In this document: positions 39,242 through 47,966 of the stretch, piece by piece | Numbering within the stretch: the stretch's first letter is position 1 | How the letters are laid out: each line of letters begins with the position of its first letter | Origin: Campylobacter concisus | GTDB lineage: Bacteria > Campylobacterota > Campylobacteria > Campylobacterales > Campylobacteraceae | DNA length: 64,000 bases | Assembly: GCF_015230015.1 (NCBI RefSeq) | Contig: NZ_JAAKZC010000001.1 | Coordinates: forward strand, 62,001 to 126,000 | Direction: 5' to 3' | Notes under the pieces: generated by a model | Told to the model about the DNA's origin: nothing | The model's input: the letters and a program-made list of their open reading frames with translations, nothing else | Database searches by the model: none | Program-made: the position numbers and the translations under genes

Positions 39242-39485
39242 TTTCTTGATGATCTAGTGGCACCACAAATCCACAAAGAAAAGCCGTTATCATTAGAGAT
39301 CACAAGCTGTTTTAAAGGTCGGTTTGCTGGTACTTTGCAAATTTTTAAAAAACTGCTATAGCAAAAATGATATGGCTTTGTGTAAGAAATTTGGCGAGAT
39401 ATACGAATACGGCAAACTGCTAAGAGAAAAAGGCGGTGCTTTGGCAAGGCAAATTTATATCAAAGCTGCCCCGAAAAATCGTTGA
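39242..39485 (+). pseudogene. Remnant: C-terminal fragment of an unidentified gene, frameshifted
   Basis: Two coding-like stretches on the plus strand: FLDDLVAPQIHKEKPLSLEI onward to a stop at 39359-39361, and KNDMALCKKFGEIYEYGKLL onward to a TGA at 39483-39485. They join into one run of about 80 residues if one base is changed in the A6 run near 39346-39352. No start codon or ribosome site opens it, so it looks like the tail of a deleted gene. I do not recognise the family. Confidence 0.5.
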
Positions 39486-39592
39486 AGTCAAAATAGCCAA
39501 ACAAGGCAAGAGTTTTTGCAAATTTAAGCAAATTTGATCCAAAAGTATAGAAATTTGCCCCTCAAATAAGATTTAAATTTGACTAAATCCCC

Positions 39593-40238
39593 TCACTCTG
39601 CCTTATATCCAGTGCCTCGCACGGTTTTTAGGCAAATGGCTGGGATCTTAGCTCTTATCTCCCGTACGAGCGATCTTATGCGGTCTTGAGATAATGTCTC
39701 GTTTTATATAGGTGATGATCTATCTCGTCGTAGGTGACGACGTGGGGCGAGTTTTTGCATAAAATTTCAAGTAGCTGGCTCTCTTTTTTGCCAAGGTAGA
39801 TGACCTTGCCCTCTTTTCTTATGCAAAGGGAGTCTTTGTCAAAGACTAGGCCATTTTTTAGCTCAAATTTAGAGCCCAAAAGCACCTTGCAAAGCTAAAG
39901 GCGTGAAATAAAAACTCTTCAGGGCAAAATGGCTTGATGATAAAGTCATTAACCCTAGCGTAGTAAATCCTCTTAAAAACGCTAGGGACGCTAACGTCTA
40001 GCAAAAGCATAATGGGAGTGATATTTTGGCTATCTCTTATAAATTTAACCAGATCAAGGTTTAAATTTCTAGCCTTTACGTCAAAAACGTATAGATCATA
40101 TCTGTTGCCGCACTCAAAGTCTTTGATGACTTCGCTGGCGCTTTTGAGCTGGATCATCCTAAACCCAAAGCGGTAAAGCGATGCATTTAGGATGACATTT
40201 TGCTCAAAGTCGCTTGAGAGCAACAAGATCTTCTTCAT
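39593..40238 (-). pseudogene. Response-regulator gene broken by two frameshifts
   Basis: The first part (40238 down to about 39880) is a receiver domain with YDLYVFDVKARN as the phosphorylation site region and IIKPF as the lysine loop. A second frame (about 39885-39700) gives LLGSKFELKNGLVF and a winged-helix start. A third frame (about 39700-39593) gives ETLSQDRIRSLVREIRAK and TVRGTGYKAE, the typical OmpR ending. One shift falls near 39880 and one near 39700. No long homopolymer is present, so phase variation is unlikely. Its ATG overlaps the stop of the cytochrome gene (TAATG). Confidence 0.78.
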
Positions 40239-40942
40239 TAGCCAGCCATGCCACCGCCAGCTGGTTTTTTGGCGTCTTTTTCAGCCTTTTGTTTTAAAAA
40301 TTCTTCTTCGTCTTTTGTAGGTTTATACTCATCCTTGAAGAATTTTTGCTTAGTTTCGATCCTCTTTTCAAGCATCTTCTTGTCGTAAATTTTATATGAC
40401 GGCTTCCAATACTCAAGATAGTTTCTAAAGCCAGCGCTGTGACCTGCGTCGTAGTGGCAGCTTACGCATTTTAGCTCTTTAGGAGTGTCAAGGAGCTTTT
40501 TGTAGTGAGCGTGCATCTTTTGAGCTTGCGCTGAGGTTTTGTTGCTATCTATTACATTTGTATGGCAGCTTGTGCAGCCGTTGTCAAAGACGAAATGCTC
40601 GCGGTTTTTGAGGTTTTTGTGCCAATCAATCGCGTTAGGATCGCCAAAGAAGTGCACCCAGCCCTCTAAAATGCCATTTTTCGCCTTAATTAGGGCGTAT
40701 TTTGCGATGTTGTCATGTGGTATGTGACAATCCACGCATCTTGCTTTGATGCCTGTTTTGCCATTGCCGCTGTGGATGTCGTCATTGTAGGCGATGACCA
40801 TAGGATCCATCTCGTGACAAACTACGCAGAATTTATCCCCACTCGTCTCATCAAGCGCATAATGAACTGGTAAAACGACTAAAAATCCAACAATTCCGCT
40901 TATGAAGATTATAAGCGCTAGTAATTTTTTTGAAATTTTCAT
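40238..40942 (-). CDS. NapC/NrfH-type tetraheme quinol dehydrogenase
   Basis: 234 residues. One N-terminal membrane anchor (about 5-27) and four CXXCH sites (CVVCHEMDP, CVDCHIPH, CTSCHTN, CVSCHYDAGH). The C-terminal 50 residues are Lys/Glu-rich and end in GGGMAG. Such proteins take electrons from menaquinol and hand them to periplasmic cytochromes. The ATG at 40942 overlaps the tetraheme gene stop (ATGA); an in-frame ATG at 40960 is less likely. The usual terminal reductase is missing nearby. Confidence 0.86.
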   Translation of the reverse strand: MKISKKLLALIIFISGIVGFLVVLPVHYALDETSGDKFCVVCHEMDPMVIAYNDDIHSGNGKTGIKARCVDCHIPHDNIAKYALIKAKNGILEGWVHFFGDPNAIDWHKNLKNREHFVFDNGCTSCHTNVIDSNKTSAQAQKMHAHYKKLLDTPKELKCVSCHYDAGHSAGFRNYLEYWKPSYKIYDKKMLEKRIETKQKFFKDEYKPTKDEEEFLKQKAEKDAKKPAGGGMAG

Positions 40943-41373
40943 GGTGTTACCCCCATCCATTGCGGAACTTCATGCGCGTGGCACTCAGAACACATATTTG
41001 TAGACTCCTTATGCTCGTTGTGGCACTCGTCGCAGTACAAATTTGGACCGTCGTGAACTGAGTTATGAGGATTTGCTTTTAGAGTATCCATGAATTTTAG
41101 TCTATCAGCTAGGAGTTTTTTACTCTTGTGGCAAGATAGACAGCCAGCGTCACCGATCGCTTTAAATTTGCTAGGATCATCGCCCTGATTTTGGTGACAA
41201 TCAACGCAGTCAAAGCTTAGATGCTCGTGGTGAGGTTTGAGCTTGTGTTTGGCTCGTAGCTCGTCAGAGACTACTATTTTTGTAACGTTTAGATCGCCCT
41301 TTGGCATATCAGCACCAAAGAGATGAAGCGAAAATAAACAGGCAAAAATAGCAATGAATTTAAGCTTATTCAT
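40939..41373 (-). CDS. Periplasmic small tetraheme cytochrome c
   Basis: 144 residues. Signal peptide to about residue 20, then four CXXCH sites (CVDCH, CLSCH, CDECH, CSECH) with extra His residues for bis-His ligation (HHEHLSFDC, NPHNSVHDGPN). This resembles small tetraheme c3-like cytochromes and the heme domain of flavocytochrome fumarate or methacrylate reductases. Coupled to the NrfH-type gene by a 4-base overlap, so quinol to NrfH-like to tetraheme is the likely electron path. The final acceptor is unknown. Confidence 0.85.
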   Translation of the reverse strand: MNKLKFIAIFACLFSLHLFGADMPKGDLNVTKIVVSDELRAKHKLKPHHEHLSFDCVDCHQNQGDDPSKFKAIGDAGCLSCHKSKKLLADRLKFMDTLKANPHNSVHDGPNLYCDECHNEHKESTNMCSECHAHEVPQWMGVTP

Positions 41374-41489
41374 ACCATTTTCCTTTGTATTAAAATTTTT
41401 AGCAAGAGGCTAAAATTTGATTAAATTATTATAAATCATTTAAATTTTAAAGAAAATGGCAATTAAGCTAAATAAAATGGAAAATAAAA

Positions 41490-41495
41490 TATAAT
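41490..41495 (+). promoter_or_regulatory. -10 box (TATAAT) of tRNA-Val
   Basis: TATAAT in AAAATATAATCCC, 12 bases before the mature tRNA 5' end. Confidence 0.65.
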
Positions 41496-41506
41496 CCCAA
41501 ATCTTT

Positions 41507-41582
41507 GGTCCCGTAGCTCAGTTGGTAGAGCACTACCTTGACATGGTAGTGGTCGATGGTTCGAGTCCATTCGGGGCCACCA
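41507..41582 (+). tRNA. tRNA-Val (anticodon GAC)
   Basis: 76 bases including an encoded CCA. The acceptor stem GGTCCCG/CGGGGCC has one G-T pair; the D arm GCTC..GAGC, the anticodon stem CTACC/GGTAG around loop TTGACAT, and the T arm GGTTCGAGTCC all fold. The anticodon GAC reads valine codons GTC and GTT. Confidence 0.97.
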
Positions 41583-41694
41583 TTTATTTTCAATCATTTT
41601 CAGTTTATGTAAGCATTTAAAAACAATTCATATAATAATTTTGCAGCAAAACAACGATACAAGATGTATTATTAGTTTTAGCAAGGAGCTAAAT

Positions 41695-42102
41695 TTGCAG
41701 TATTTAATCCACTTTGAGCCAAAATACTCACTAAAAACATATTACACCTATTTGACATTAGCGTTTTTGCCATTGGTATTAAACATACCAAACGTTTTTA
41801 TATTTCTCTTAATAATGTTGTTTTCATATCGTCTGGGTCTTCATTTTGGGATAAAAATGTTAAGAATGTATGAGTTTATTACTTGCGTAAATAAAAAAAT
41901 AATAGATAGCCTAAAAATCTCTATAAATCAATCACTGGATGTAAATTTATTATTTGTAGTGGCTATGGCTGTAATGAGCTTTTTTCCTGAAATGATAGGT
42001 TTAGTGCTAATTACTCAAAGTGCTTTTGGAATTTGTGTAAATTTAACTTTGATTCTTTTTTTCTATCTTGTGTTTAAACTAAAAAAGACAAAGTATTATT
42101 GA
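41695..42102 (+). CDS. Hypothetical membrane protein
   Basis: 135 residues from a TTG at 41695, which has AAGGAG eight bases before it; a longer frame from 41641 lacks a site. Four hydrophobic segments (about 18-32, 36-54, 85-103 and 108-128). Low similarity to anything I know. It directly follows tRNA-Val, a common integration site, but I see no repeated tRNA end. Confidence 0.6.
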   Translation: MQYLIHFEPKYSLKTYYTYLTLAFLPLVLNIPNVFIFLLIMLFSYRLGLHFGIKMLRMYEFITCVNKKIIDSLKISINQSLDVNLLFVVAMAVMSFFPEMIGLVLITQSAFGICVNLTLILFFYLVFKLKKTKYY

Positions 42103-42151
42103 AATTTCTTACTAGCATAAAACTAAAGATAGCTCTTCTAGTGAGATAAAT

Positions 42152-43570
42152 CTACTTCAAATACTCTTTTACGTCGTACTCTTTGCCCGCATCGTGATCT
42201 TTTAAAAGCCTTGCTACGACGGGGCTTAGAAGGATAATGGCGATCAAATTTGGCACAACCATAAGGCCGTTAAACATATCAGCCAGGCTCCAGACGAAAT
42301 TTACCTTTTGCAAGCTTCCTAAAAAGACAAAAACGACTACCAAAATTTGAAACGCCCTGACCGCTTTTGCGCCAAAAAGGTAGCGCACGTTGATCTCAGC
42401 AAAGTAGTACCAGCCAAGTATGGTCGTAAATGCAAAGAAAAATAGGCAGATCGCCACAAAGCTATAACCGCCAGTTTTGCCAAAGATATGCGATGAGAAG
42501 GCCTCTTGCACCAAGGTGATGCCTGTAAAGACTGCCTTGCCGTTTTCAAAGCTGATGACATTTGCGGTTAGCACCACAAAAACGGTGATGTTTAGCACGA
42601 TAAATGTATCTACAAAGACGCTCATTATGCCAAGTACGGCTTGATCGACTGGGTGTTTGACGTTTGCAGCAGCGTGTGCGTGCGGAGTCGAGCCCATGCC
42701 AGCTTCGTTGCTAAAAAGTCCCCTTGCGATGCCGTATCTCATAGCAGCTGCGATGCTAGCGCCAGTTGCGCCGCCCCAAGCAGCAGAAGGATCAAATGCA
42801 GCTCTAAATATTAGCGAGATCGCCTCTGGGATATGCTCGAAATTTAAAAATATGATAGTAAGACCCACACCAACGTAGAGCAAAGCCATGATAGGCACGA
42901 TCTTTTCAGCCACTCTGGCGATCGCTTTTACGCCACCTATGAAAATTAGCGCGCAAATGAGAGCCAAAAACGCCCCTGTTAGCCACTGCGGTATGCCAAA
43001 AGCGCCACTAAAGCCGTCTGATATGGAGTTTGCTTGAACCATGTTGCCGATAAAGCCAAGTGCGATGATGATAGCGATAGCAAAAAATCCAGCTAAAAAT
43101 TTCGCCCAGCCGCCCTTTAAACCGCGGCTTATATAAAACGCTGGACCGCCTATCGTGTGGCCGCTGTCATCTTTGGTGCGGTAAATTTGAGCGAGGCAAA
43201 TTTCAGCAAAATTTGTAGCCATGCCTAAAAATGCTGCGCACCACATCCAAAATATGGCTCCAGGACCGCCCATGATAAGAGCTGTCGTAGCACCCACGAG
43301 GTTGCCAGTGCCAACTTGCGCTGCGATAGCGGTTGCGACTGCTTGAAACGAGCTCATGCCAGCCTTGCCAGCAGCCTCGCCGTGAAGTGAGAAATTTCCA
43401 AAAAGCTTGCCTAAACCCATTTTAAATTTAAAAATTTGAACAAAGCCAAGTCTAATGGTGAAAAATAGTCCAGTGCCGCAAAGTAGGGCAATGAGGAAGT
43501 ATGGACCCCAAAGAAATGAATTTATACTTTCAACGCAGTTATTCAAAATTTCAGCAAAATTTGTAGGCAT
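42152..43570 (-). CDS. Sodium:alanine/glycine symporter (AGCS family)
   Basis: 472 residues, about eleven membrane helices. AGCS signatures: GVQIF-like region FVQIFKFKMGLGKLFG, FQAVATAIAAQVGTGNLVG, and GGPGAIFWMWCAAFLGMATNF. The family imports alanine or glycine with Na+. It stands alone. The exact amino acid cannot be read. Confidence 0.92.
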   Translation of the reverse strand: MPTNFAEILNNCVESINSFLWGPYFLIALLCGTGLFFTIRLGFVQIFKFKMGLGKLFGNFSLHGEAAGKAGMSSFQAVATAIAAQVGTGNLVGATTALIMGGPGAIFWMWCAAFLGMATNFAEICLAQIYRTKDDSGHTIGGPAFYISRGLKGGWAKFLAGFFAIAIIIALGFIGNMVQANSISDGFSGAFGIPQWLTGAFLALICALIFIGGVKAIARVAEKIVPIMALLYVGVGLTIIFLNFEHIPEAISLIFRAAFDPSAAWGGATGASIAAAMRYGIARGLFSNEAGMGSTPHAHAAANVKHPVDQAVLGIMSVFVDTFIVLNITVFVVLTANVISFENGKAVFTGITLVQEAFSSHIFGKTGGYSFVAICLFFFAFTTILGWYYFAEINVRYLFGAKAVRAFQILVVVFVFLGSLQKVNFVWSLADMFNGLMVVPNLIAIILLSPVVARLLKDHDAGKEYDVKEYLK

Positions 43571-43658
43571 TTTTTAACTTTCGTGATTGATTTGGATTTG
43601 AGAAGTATATTTGAAAAAATATAAAATTTAAATTAATAGCTAAAAAATTATGGCTGAG

Positions 43659-44174
43659 CTAAATTTTTACAAGAGAGCCCTGCAAAACCACGCTTGAGTA
43701 GTAGTAAAAGCTGTAAAATAGCCTATTGTCACAGTTTAGCTCGTCTTGCTCGATGATCTCAAGATACTTTGGCTCTAGCATCTGCTCCATCTTTGCAAGC
43801 GGTTTTGCATGCTCCATCTGCTCTACTTTTTTGCAAATTTCAAGCATAAGCTTAAAAAACTTTTCAAGCTTACGTGAGATAAATTTAGCCGCTTCGCCTT
43901 TTTCGCCTAGTGCACTTTTATAAACTCGCACTAAAAAAACGAGCGCAAAGGGCGTTGCGTGCCAAAATGTCTCTTGATACTCACACTGAGCCACTATCTC
44001 ATCAAGTAGCTCACCAAGCTCATTTTCATCAAATTTGGACTTTTTCACAGCCTTTGCAAGGGAGTTTAAAATTTGTGCAAAAAGCTCCGCCGCGCCGTAG
44101 CTACAGCTTAGTCTATCCCACGGCACATCATCTATTTTTAAATTTGAGATATATTCTAAATTTTGCTCGTTCAT
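43659..44174 (-). CDS. Hypothetical cytoplasmic helical protein
   Basis: 171 residues, no signal or membrane helix, mainly helical, with Phe/Tyr-rich C-terminus (LFYSFYYYSSVVLQG). It lies 29 bases after rarA on the same strand and may be co-transcribed with it. No family recognised. Confidence 0.6.
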   Translation of the reverse strand: MNEQNLEYISNLKIDDVPWDRLSCSYGAAELFAQILNSLAKAVKKSKFDENELGELLDEIVAQCEYQETFWHATPFALVFLVRVYKSALGEKGEAAKFISRKLEKFFKLMLEICKKVEQMEHAKPLAKMEQMLEPKYLEIIEQDELNCDNRLFYSFYYYSSVVLQGSLVKI

Positions 44175-44203
44175 CTGCGTCCCTTTTAAAATTTATCCTA
44201 AAT

Positions 44204-45388
44204 TTAGTCCTTTGACCTTATCTTCTCTAGCCACTCGTTTAGCGTCTTTTCAAAGCCTATGCCCTTGCTTTTGTAAAAAACGAGCGGTTTTTCTAGATAT
44301 TTTTGTTCGACCCAGCCGCCAAAATCATGCGGATAAAGGTAGCCCTTGCTCTCTTTTGTGTGATTTTTTAGATATGGCGGGATCTTTAAAATTTCTTCGC
44401 TTTGCACGTATCTTAGAGCGGCATTTATCGCATTGTAGCTGGAGTTTGACTTTGGCGAGCTAGCTAGATAGACGGCGCACTGAGCTAGTATGATCCTAGC
44501 CTCTGGAAAGCCTATCTCTTTTACCGCACTTAGCGTGCTTGCGGCTAAATTTAGCGCATTTGGGTTTGCGTTGCCGATGTCTTCGCTGGCAAATATCGCC
44601 ATGCGTCTTGCGATGAAGTCAGCGCTCTCGCCAGAGTCTATGAGCCTTGCTAGGTAGTAGATGACGGCGTTTTCGTCGCTTCCACGCAGGCTTTTTATAA
44701 AAGCGCTTGCTAGCTCGTAGTGCGTGTCATCCTCTTTTGCCCCCTCTTTTAGGGCGTTTTGACGAAGTGTTTTTAAATTTTCTAGGCTCACATTTTCATC
44801 AAGTGTGACGGCAAATTCTAGTAAATTTAGCATAGCTCTTGCGTCGCCACCGCTACTTTTAAAGAGATACTCTTTGGCATCTTCATCTATGCTAAATGAA
44901 ATTTGCTCTCTTATCTTGCTAAGCAGCTCCTCAAAATCGCCACTGCTAAGCGGTCTAAACTCAAAGAGCATCGAGCGGCTCCTGATGCCTGAGCTTAGCG
45001 TGAAAAAGGGATTTTCCGTGCTAGCACCGATGACTAGGGCTTTGTAGTTTTCCATGGGGATGAGTAGTGCTTCTTGCTGGGTTTTGCTTAGTCTGTGGAT
45101 CTCATCTATGAAAAAGAGCGGCTTGTTTAGGGCGTTTTCGTAGTTTTTTAAAATTTTGCGAAAGTCATCTATCTTTAAATTTCCGCCGTCAAACTCGTAA
45201 AAGTCGTAGTTTGCCCCACTTGCCACAGCTCTTGCAAAGCTCGTCTTGCCACAGCCTGCTGGACCATAAAATATAGAGTGCGGTATCTTGCCGGTGGCTA
45301 TAAATTTTAAAAAGGCCGCTTTAACTGCCTTTTGACCGCAAATTTCATCCAAGTTTTTTGGTCTAAACATCAGTGCAAGTGAGCTCAA
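44204..45388 (-). CDS. rarA: Replication-associated recombination ATPase RarA (MgsA)
   Basis: 394 residues. AAA+ clamp-loader-like protein: RPKNLDEICGQ start, Walker A GPAGCGKTS, Walker B FIDEIHRLSKTQQEALL, sensor 1 GASTENPFF, then the C-terminal tetramerisation part with ARRMAIFASEDIGNANP and YPHDFGGWVEQKYLE. It acts at stalled forks. It follows the NimA-like gene by two bases. Confidence 0.94.
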   Translation of the reverse strand: MSSLALMFRPKNLDEICGQKAVKAAFLKFIATGKIPHSIFYGPAGCGKTSFARAVASGANYDFYEFDGGNLKIDDFRKILKNYENALNKPLFFIDEIHRLSKTQQEALLIPMENYKALVIGASTENPFFTLSSGIRSRSMLFEFRPLSSGDFEELLSKIREQISFSIDEDAKEYLFKSSGGDARAMLNLLEFAVTLDENVSLENLKTLRQNALKEGAKEDDTHYELASAFIKSLRGSDENAVIYYLARLIDSGESADFIARRMAIFASEDIGNANPNALNLAASTLSAVKEIGFPEARIILAQCAVYLASSPKSNSSYNAINAALRYVQSEEILKIPPYLKNHTKESKGYLYPHDFGGWVEQKYLEKPLVFYKSKGIGFEKTLNEWLEKIRSKD

Positions 45389-45390
45389 AT

Positions 45391-45921
45391 TTACCCCTTT
45401 ACCGCTTTTGGCAAAATTTTAGCCTTTGCACTAAGGCTCTCTATCTTTAGCTCGTAAATTTTCATATTTTTTAGCCCATACTCGGCCGCCACGTCAAATG
45501 TGCTCATCGCGTAGGCTGTGTATTTTTGGCTAAGAATTTTTAAAATTTCATATCTTGTGGCTTCATCTTTCACTTCGTAGGCTATTGTTTTTGCGATGGC
45601 GCTTTTGTATTCAGTCGTAAAGACCTTGCCGCCAAGCGCCTTGCCGTCGTCTTTTATCATTTCTAGCTCGCTATCATTTAGGTGTGGGACTTTGTTAAAG
45701 CTCACGCAGACAAACTCCACTTTTCGCCCATTTTGAAGCAGTTTTGCCTTGCTACCAGCGGTCGCTCCATGCACAAAAATGCTCTCATTAACCCTAACAG
45801 GCGAGATAGGCACACTAAAAATTTCTCCCTCATCATCCACGCATGAGATCACGCCGTATTCGCAGTTATCGATGATCTCAAGCGCCTCGTCGCGACTAAG
45901 CTCTCTATCTTTTCGCCTCAT
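45391..45921 (-). CDS. FMN-binding PNPOx-like split-barrel protein (NimA family)
   Basis: 176 residues. [23 protein letters not shown] opening, then PISPVRVNESIFVHGATAGSKAKLL, match the NimA/pyridoxamine-oxidase-like flavoproteins. NimA-type proteins can reduce nitroimidazoles, but most chromosomal homologs have no proven substrate. Two bases before rarA, so one operon. Confidence 0.85.
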   Translation of the reverse strand: MRRKDRELSRDEALEIIDNCEYGVISCVDDEGEIFSVPISPVRVNESIFVHGATAGSKAKLLQNGRKVEFVCVSFNKVPHLNDSELEMIKDDGKALGGKVFTTEYKSAIAKTIAYEVKDEATRYEILKILSQKYTAYAMSTFDVAAEYGLKNMKIYELKIESLSAKAKILPKAVKG

Positions 45922-46000
45922 TTTTCATCCTTTTTTTGCAAAATATTTTAAAATTTAAGTGCTTAAAGGCTAGTATAACGCAAAAATTTCAAGGAAAAAT

Positions 46001-46294
46001 ATGAAAAAATCTCTAATTTTTGCCCTTTTGCTGGGCGTAAATTTATTTGGTGCAAGCGATGTTTGCAAGGAGTATGTCAAGCAAAGTAGGCTCTATCTTG
46101 ACGAGCTTTACGCCAAAGAGAGCAAGAAGCTTGCGGGTGATGAGAAAGCGCTAAGGCTTTTTGAGCTTAAATTTGATGAGTTTAAGCAAAGACAAAGCGG
46201 CCAAGAGGCGATGATAATGCAAAATAACGATGAGAAATTTTGCAAAAGCGAGCTAGAAAAGGTAAATAAACTTCTTAGTGAGCTTAAAAAATAG
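46001..46294 (+). CDS. Small exported hypothetical protein
   Basis: 97 residues with a signal peptide (cut about residue 18, LFGA/SD). The mature part is helical, charged, with two Cys (VCKEY and FCKSE) that could form a disulfide bridge. Convergent with ung, seven bases apart. No function can be assigned. Confidence 0.65.
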   Translation: MKKSLIFALLLGVNLFGASDVCKEYVKQSRLYLDELYAKESKKLAGDEKALRLFELKFDEFKQRQSGQEAMIMQNNDEKFCKSELEKVNKLLSELKK

Positions 46295-46301
46295 CTCAAA
46301 T

Positions 46302-46988
46302 TTAAGCGTTTAAGTCCCACTCGATGGGCGTTTTGCCGTGGTTTGCTAGGTAGATATTTGCCTTTGAAAAGTGTCTGCAGCCAAAAAACGCCCCACGAGC
46401 TAGCGGACTTGGGTGGGCTGCTTCTAAGATGAGGTGCTTGCTGGCGTCTATAAGCGGTGCTTTTGCCTTGGCTGGGTTGCCCCAGAGCATAAAAACTACG
46501 TTTTGTAAATTTTGGCTAATCTTTCTTATTGCGGCGTCTGTAAAGCCCTGCCAGCCAAAGCTAGCGTGAGAATTTGCAGCTCCTGCACTTACGCTTAAAG
46601 TCGAGTTTAGTAGCAGCACGCCTTGCCTTGCCCACTTTGTAAGATCGCCGCTATTTGGCTCTTTTATGCCAAGATCGGCGTAAATTTCTTTATAGATATT
46701 CACAAGGCTTGGCGGCACTCGCACACCACTTGGCACTGAAAAGCTTAGTCCCATGGCTTGATTTGCGCCGTGATATGGGTCTTGGCCTAGGATGACGACC
46801 TTTACGGCGTGAAACGGCGTTAGATTAAATGCGTTAAATATAAGCCCACTTGGTGGATAGACGACGCCAGCGCTCTTTGCTTTTAAAAAATTCTCTTTGA
46901 TGCGTGTGAAATTTTCGCTCAAAAACTCATCTTTTAGCACCTCTTTCCAGCTTGGTTCGATCTTAATGTCATCTAAATTTATCTGCAT
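46302..46988 (-). CDS. ung: Uracil-DNA glycosylase
   Basis: 228 residues. Removes uracil from DNA. The water-activating loop GQDPYHGANQAMGLSFSVP, the FMLWGNPAKAK stretch and the AAHPSPLARGAFFG loop with catalytic His are all intact. Typical length. Confidence 0.97.
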   Translation of the reverse strand: MQINLDDIKIEPSWKEVLKDEFLSENFTRIKENFLKAKSAGVVYPPSGLIFNAFNLTPFHAVKVVILGQDPYHGANQAMGLSFSVPSGVRVPPSLVNIYKEIYADLGIKEPNSGDLTKWARQGVLLLNSTLSVSAGAANSHASFGWQGFTDAAIRKISQNLQNVVFMLWGNPAKAKAPLIDASKHLILEAAHPSPLARGAFFGCRHFSKANIYLANHGKTPIEWDLNA

Positions 46989-47050
46989 TTTCCTGCCCTT
47001 TTTTGTTTTAGCGGTATAATTTTAACTAAATTTATCCAAAGGAAAGAGCG

Positions 47051-47626
47051 GTGTCTGAGCAAATTTTTAATAAAATCCACGATCTTCTTAGCAAAAACGG
47101 GGCTAAATTTAGAGTGATAGAGCATGAGAGTGCTAGGACTTCAGAGGAGGTCGCTAAGATAAGGGGCACGAAGATGAGTCAGGGTGCAAAGGCGCTGGTC
47201 TGCTCTATAAAGGGCGTAGATGAGGAGAAATTTAGGCAAATTTTTAAAGATGAAAATGTGCTAGATGGCTACTTGCTAGATGATAAAAAGCCAGCGATGA
47301 AGGCTGGTAAAATTTACTTGCTTGCGGTTTTGCCAGCGGACGAGCAAGCTGATCTTGACGCGCTTGCGCAAAAATTTGACGGCAAAAAAGCAAGCCTTGC
47401 TAGTCCAGAGGAGGTTACGGCCTTGGCTGATTGCGTATTTGGCTCGGTTCCGCCATTTAGCTTTCATAAAAATTTGCACCTTGTCGTGGATGAGAGTTTG
47501 CTAGAGCGAAACGATGAGATCGCTTTTAATGCGGGGCTTCTTGATAGATCTATCGTTTTAAACGCAAAAGACTACGCCAGGATAGTAAAGCCGGTGTTTG
47601 TTAAATTCGCAAAAGAAAAGTGCTAG
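47051..47626 (+). CDS. YbaK/ProX-type aminoacyl-tRNA deacylase-domain protein
   Basis: 191 residues. The editing-domain pattern is clear: HESARTSEEVAKIRGTKMSQGAKALV near the start and DCVFGSVPPFSFHKNLHLVVDESLLE near the end. Free-standing domains of this kind remove wrong amino acids from tRNA (for example Ala or Cys from tRNA-Pro). Starts with GTG after GGAAAGAGC. Substrate not known. Confidence 0.82.
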   Translation: MSEQIFNKIHDLLSKNGAKFRVIEHESARTSEEVAKIRGTKMSQGAKALVCSIKGVDEEKFRQIFKDENVLDGYLLDDKKPAMKAGKIYLLAVLPADEQADLDALAQKFDGKKASLASPEEVTALADCVFGSVPPFSFHKNLHLVVDESLLERNDEIAFNAGLLDRSIVLNAKDYARIVKPVFVKFAKEKC

Positions 47627-47646
47627 GCTAACCACTTCCTAGCACT
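47619..47646 (+). terminator. Inverted repeat at the end of the YbaK-like gene
   Basis: A perfect 9-bp stem AGTGCTAGG/CCTAGCACT with a 10-base loop begins inside the last codons. The T-rich side lies on the minus strand only, so it is either an atypical terminator or an RNA stabiliser. Confidence 0.45.
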
Positions 47647-47966
47647 AAATTTGTCGGGAGAAAAATGAATTTAAGTAATGCAAAGACGAGAAATTGCTAA
47701 ATTCATTTCAGGAGCAAATATTATCAGTGGTAATCTTAAAATATAATAAAGTATATTGATAAAATATGCATATTTTAGGAATTTTGTCTTTATATATAAA
47801 AAAATATATTTTAAAATCAAAAAATTTTGGCTCAAATTTCATTAAATTTAAAAAGAATTTATAAAAATTTGCTTAGCAATTATTAAGTTTAGCTTAAAGC
47901 CCATTTCGATAAAATCCTTAATCGTTCTTTTATCGTAAAAAAGACAATTTGATATAAGGAAAAACA
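47647..47966. other. Gene-free AT-rich gap before thrS
   Basis: About 320 very AT-rich bases with no reading frame of note. A TAAAAT near 47910 (CGATAAAATCC) is a reasonable -10 box for thrS. I see no T-box specifier or antiterminator pattern, so no sign of tRNA-dependent control. Confidence 0.5.

Noticed and set aside
39858-40238. Single-domain response regulator as a real, complete gene
   Set aside because: The next two frames carry the expected linker and winged helix in order, so the short form results from frameshifts.
41507-42102. Genomic island integrated at tRNA-Val
   Set aside because: No integrase gene and no second copy of the tRNA 3' end are seen downstream; only one small membrane gene follows.
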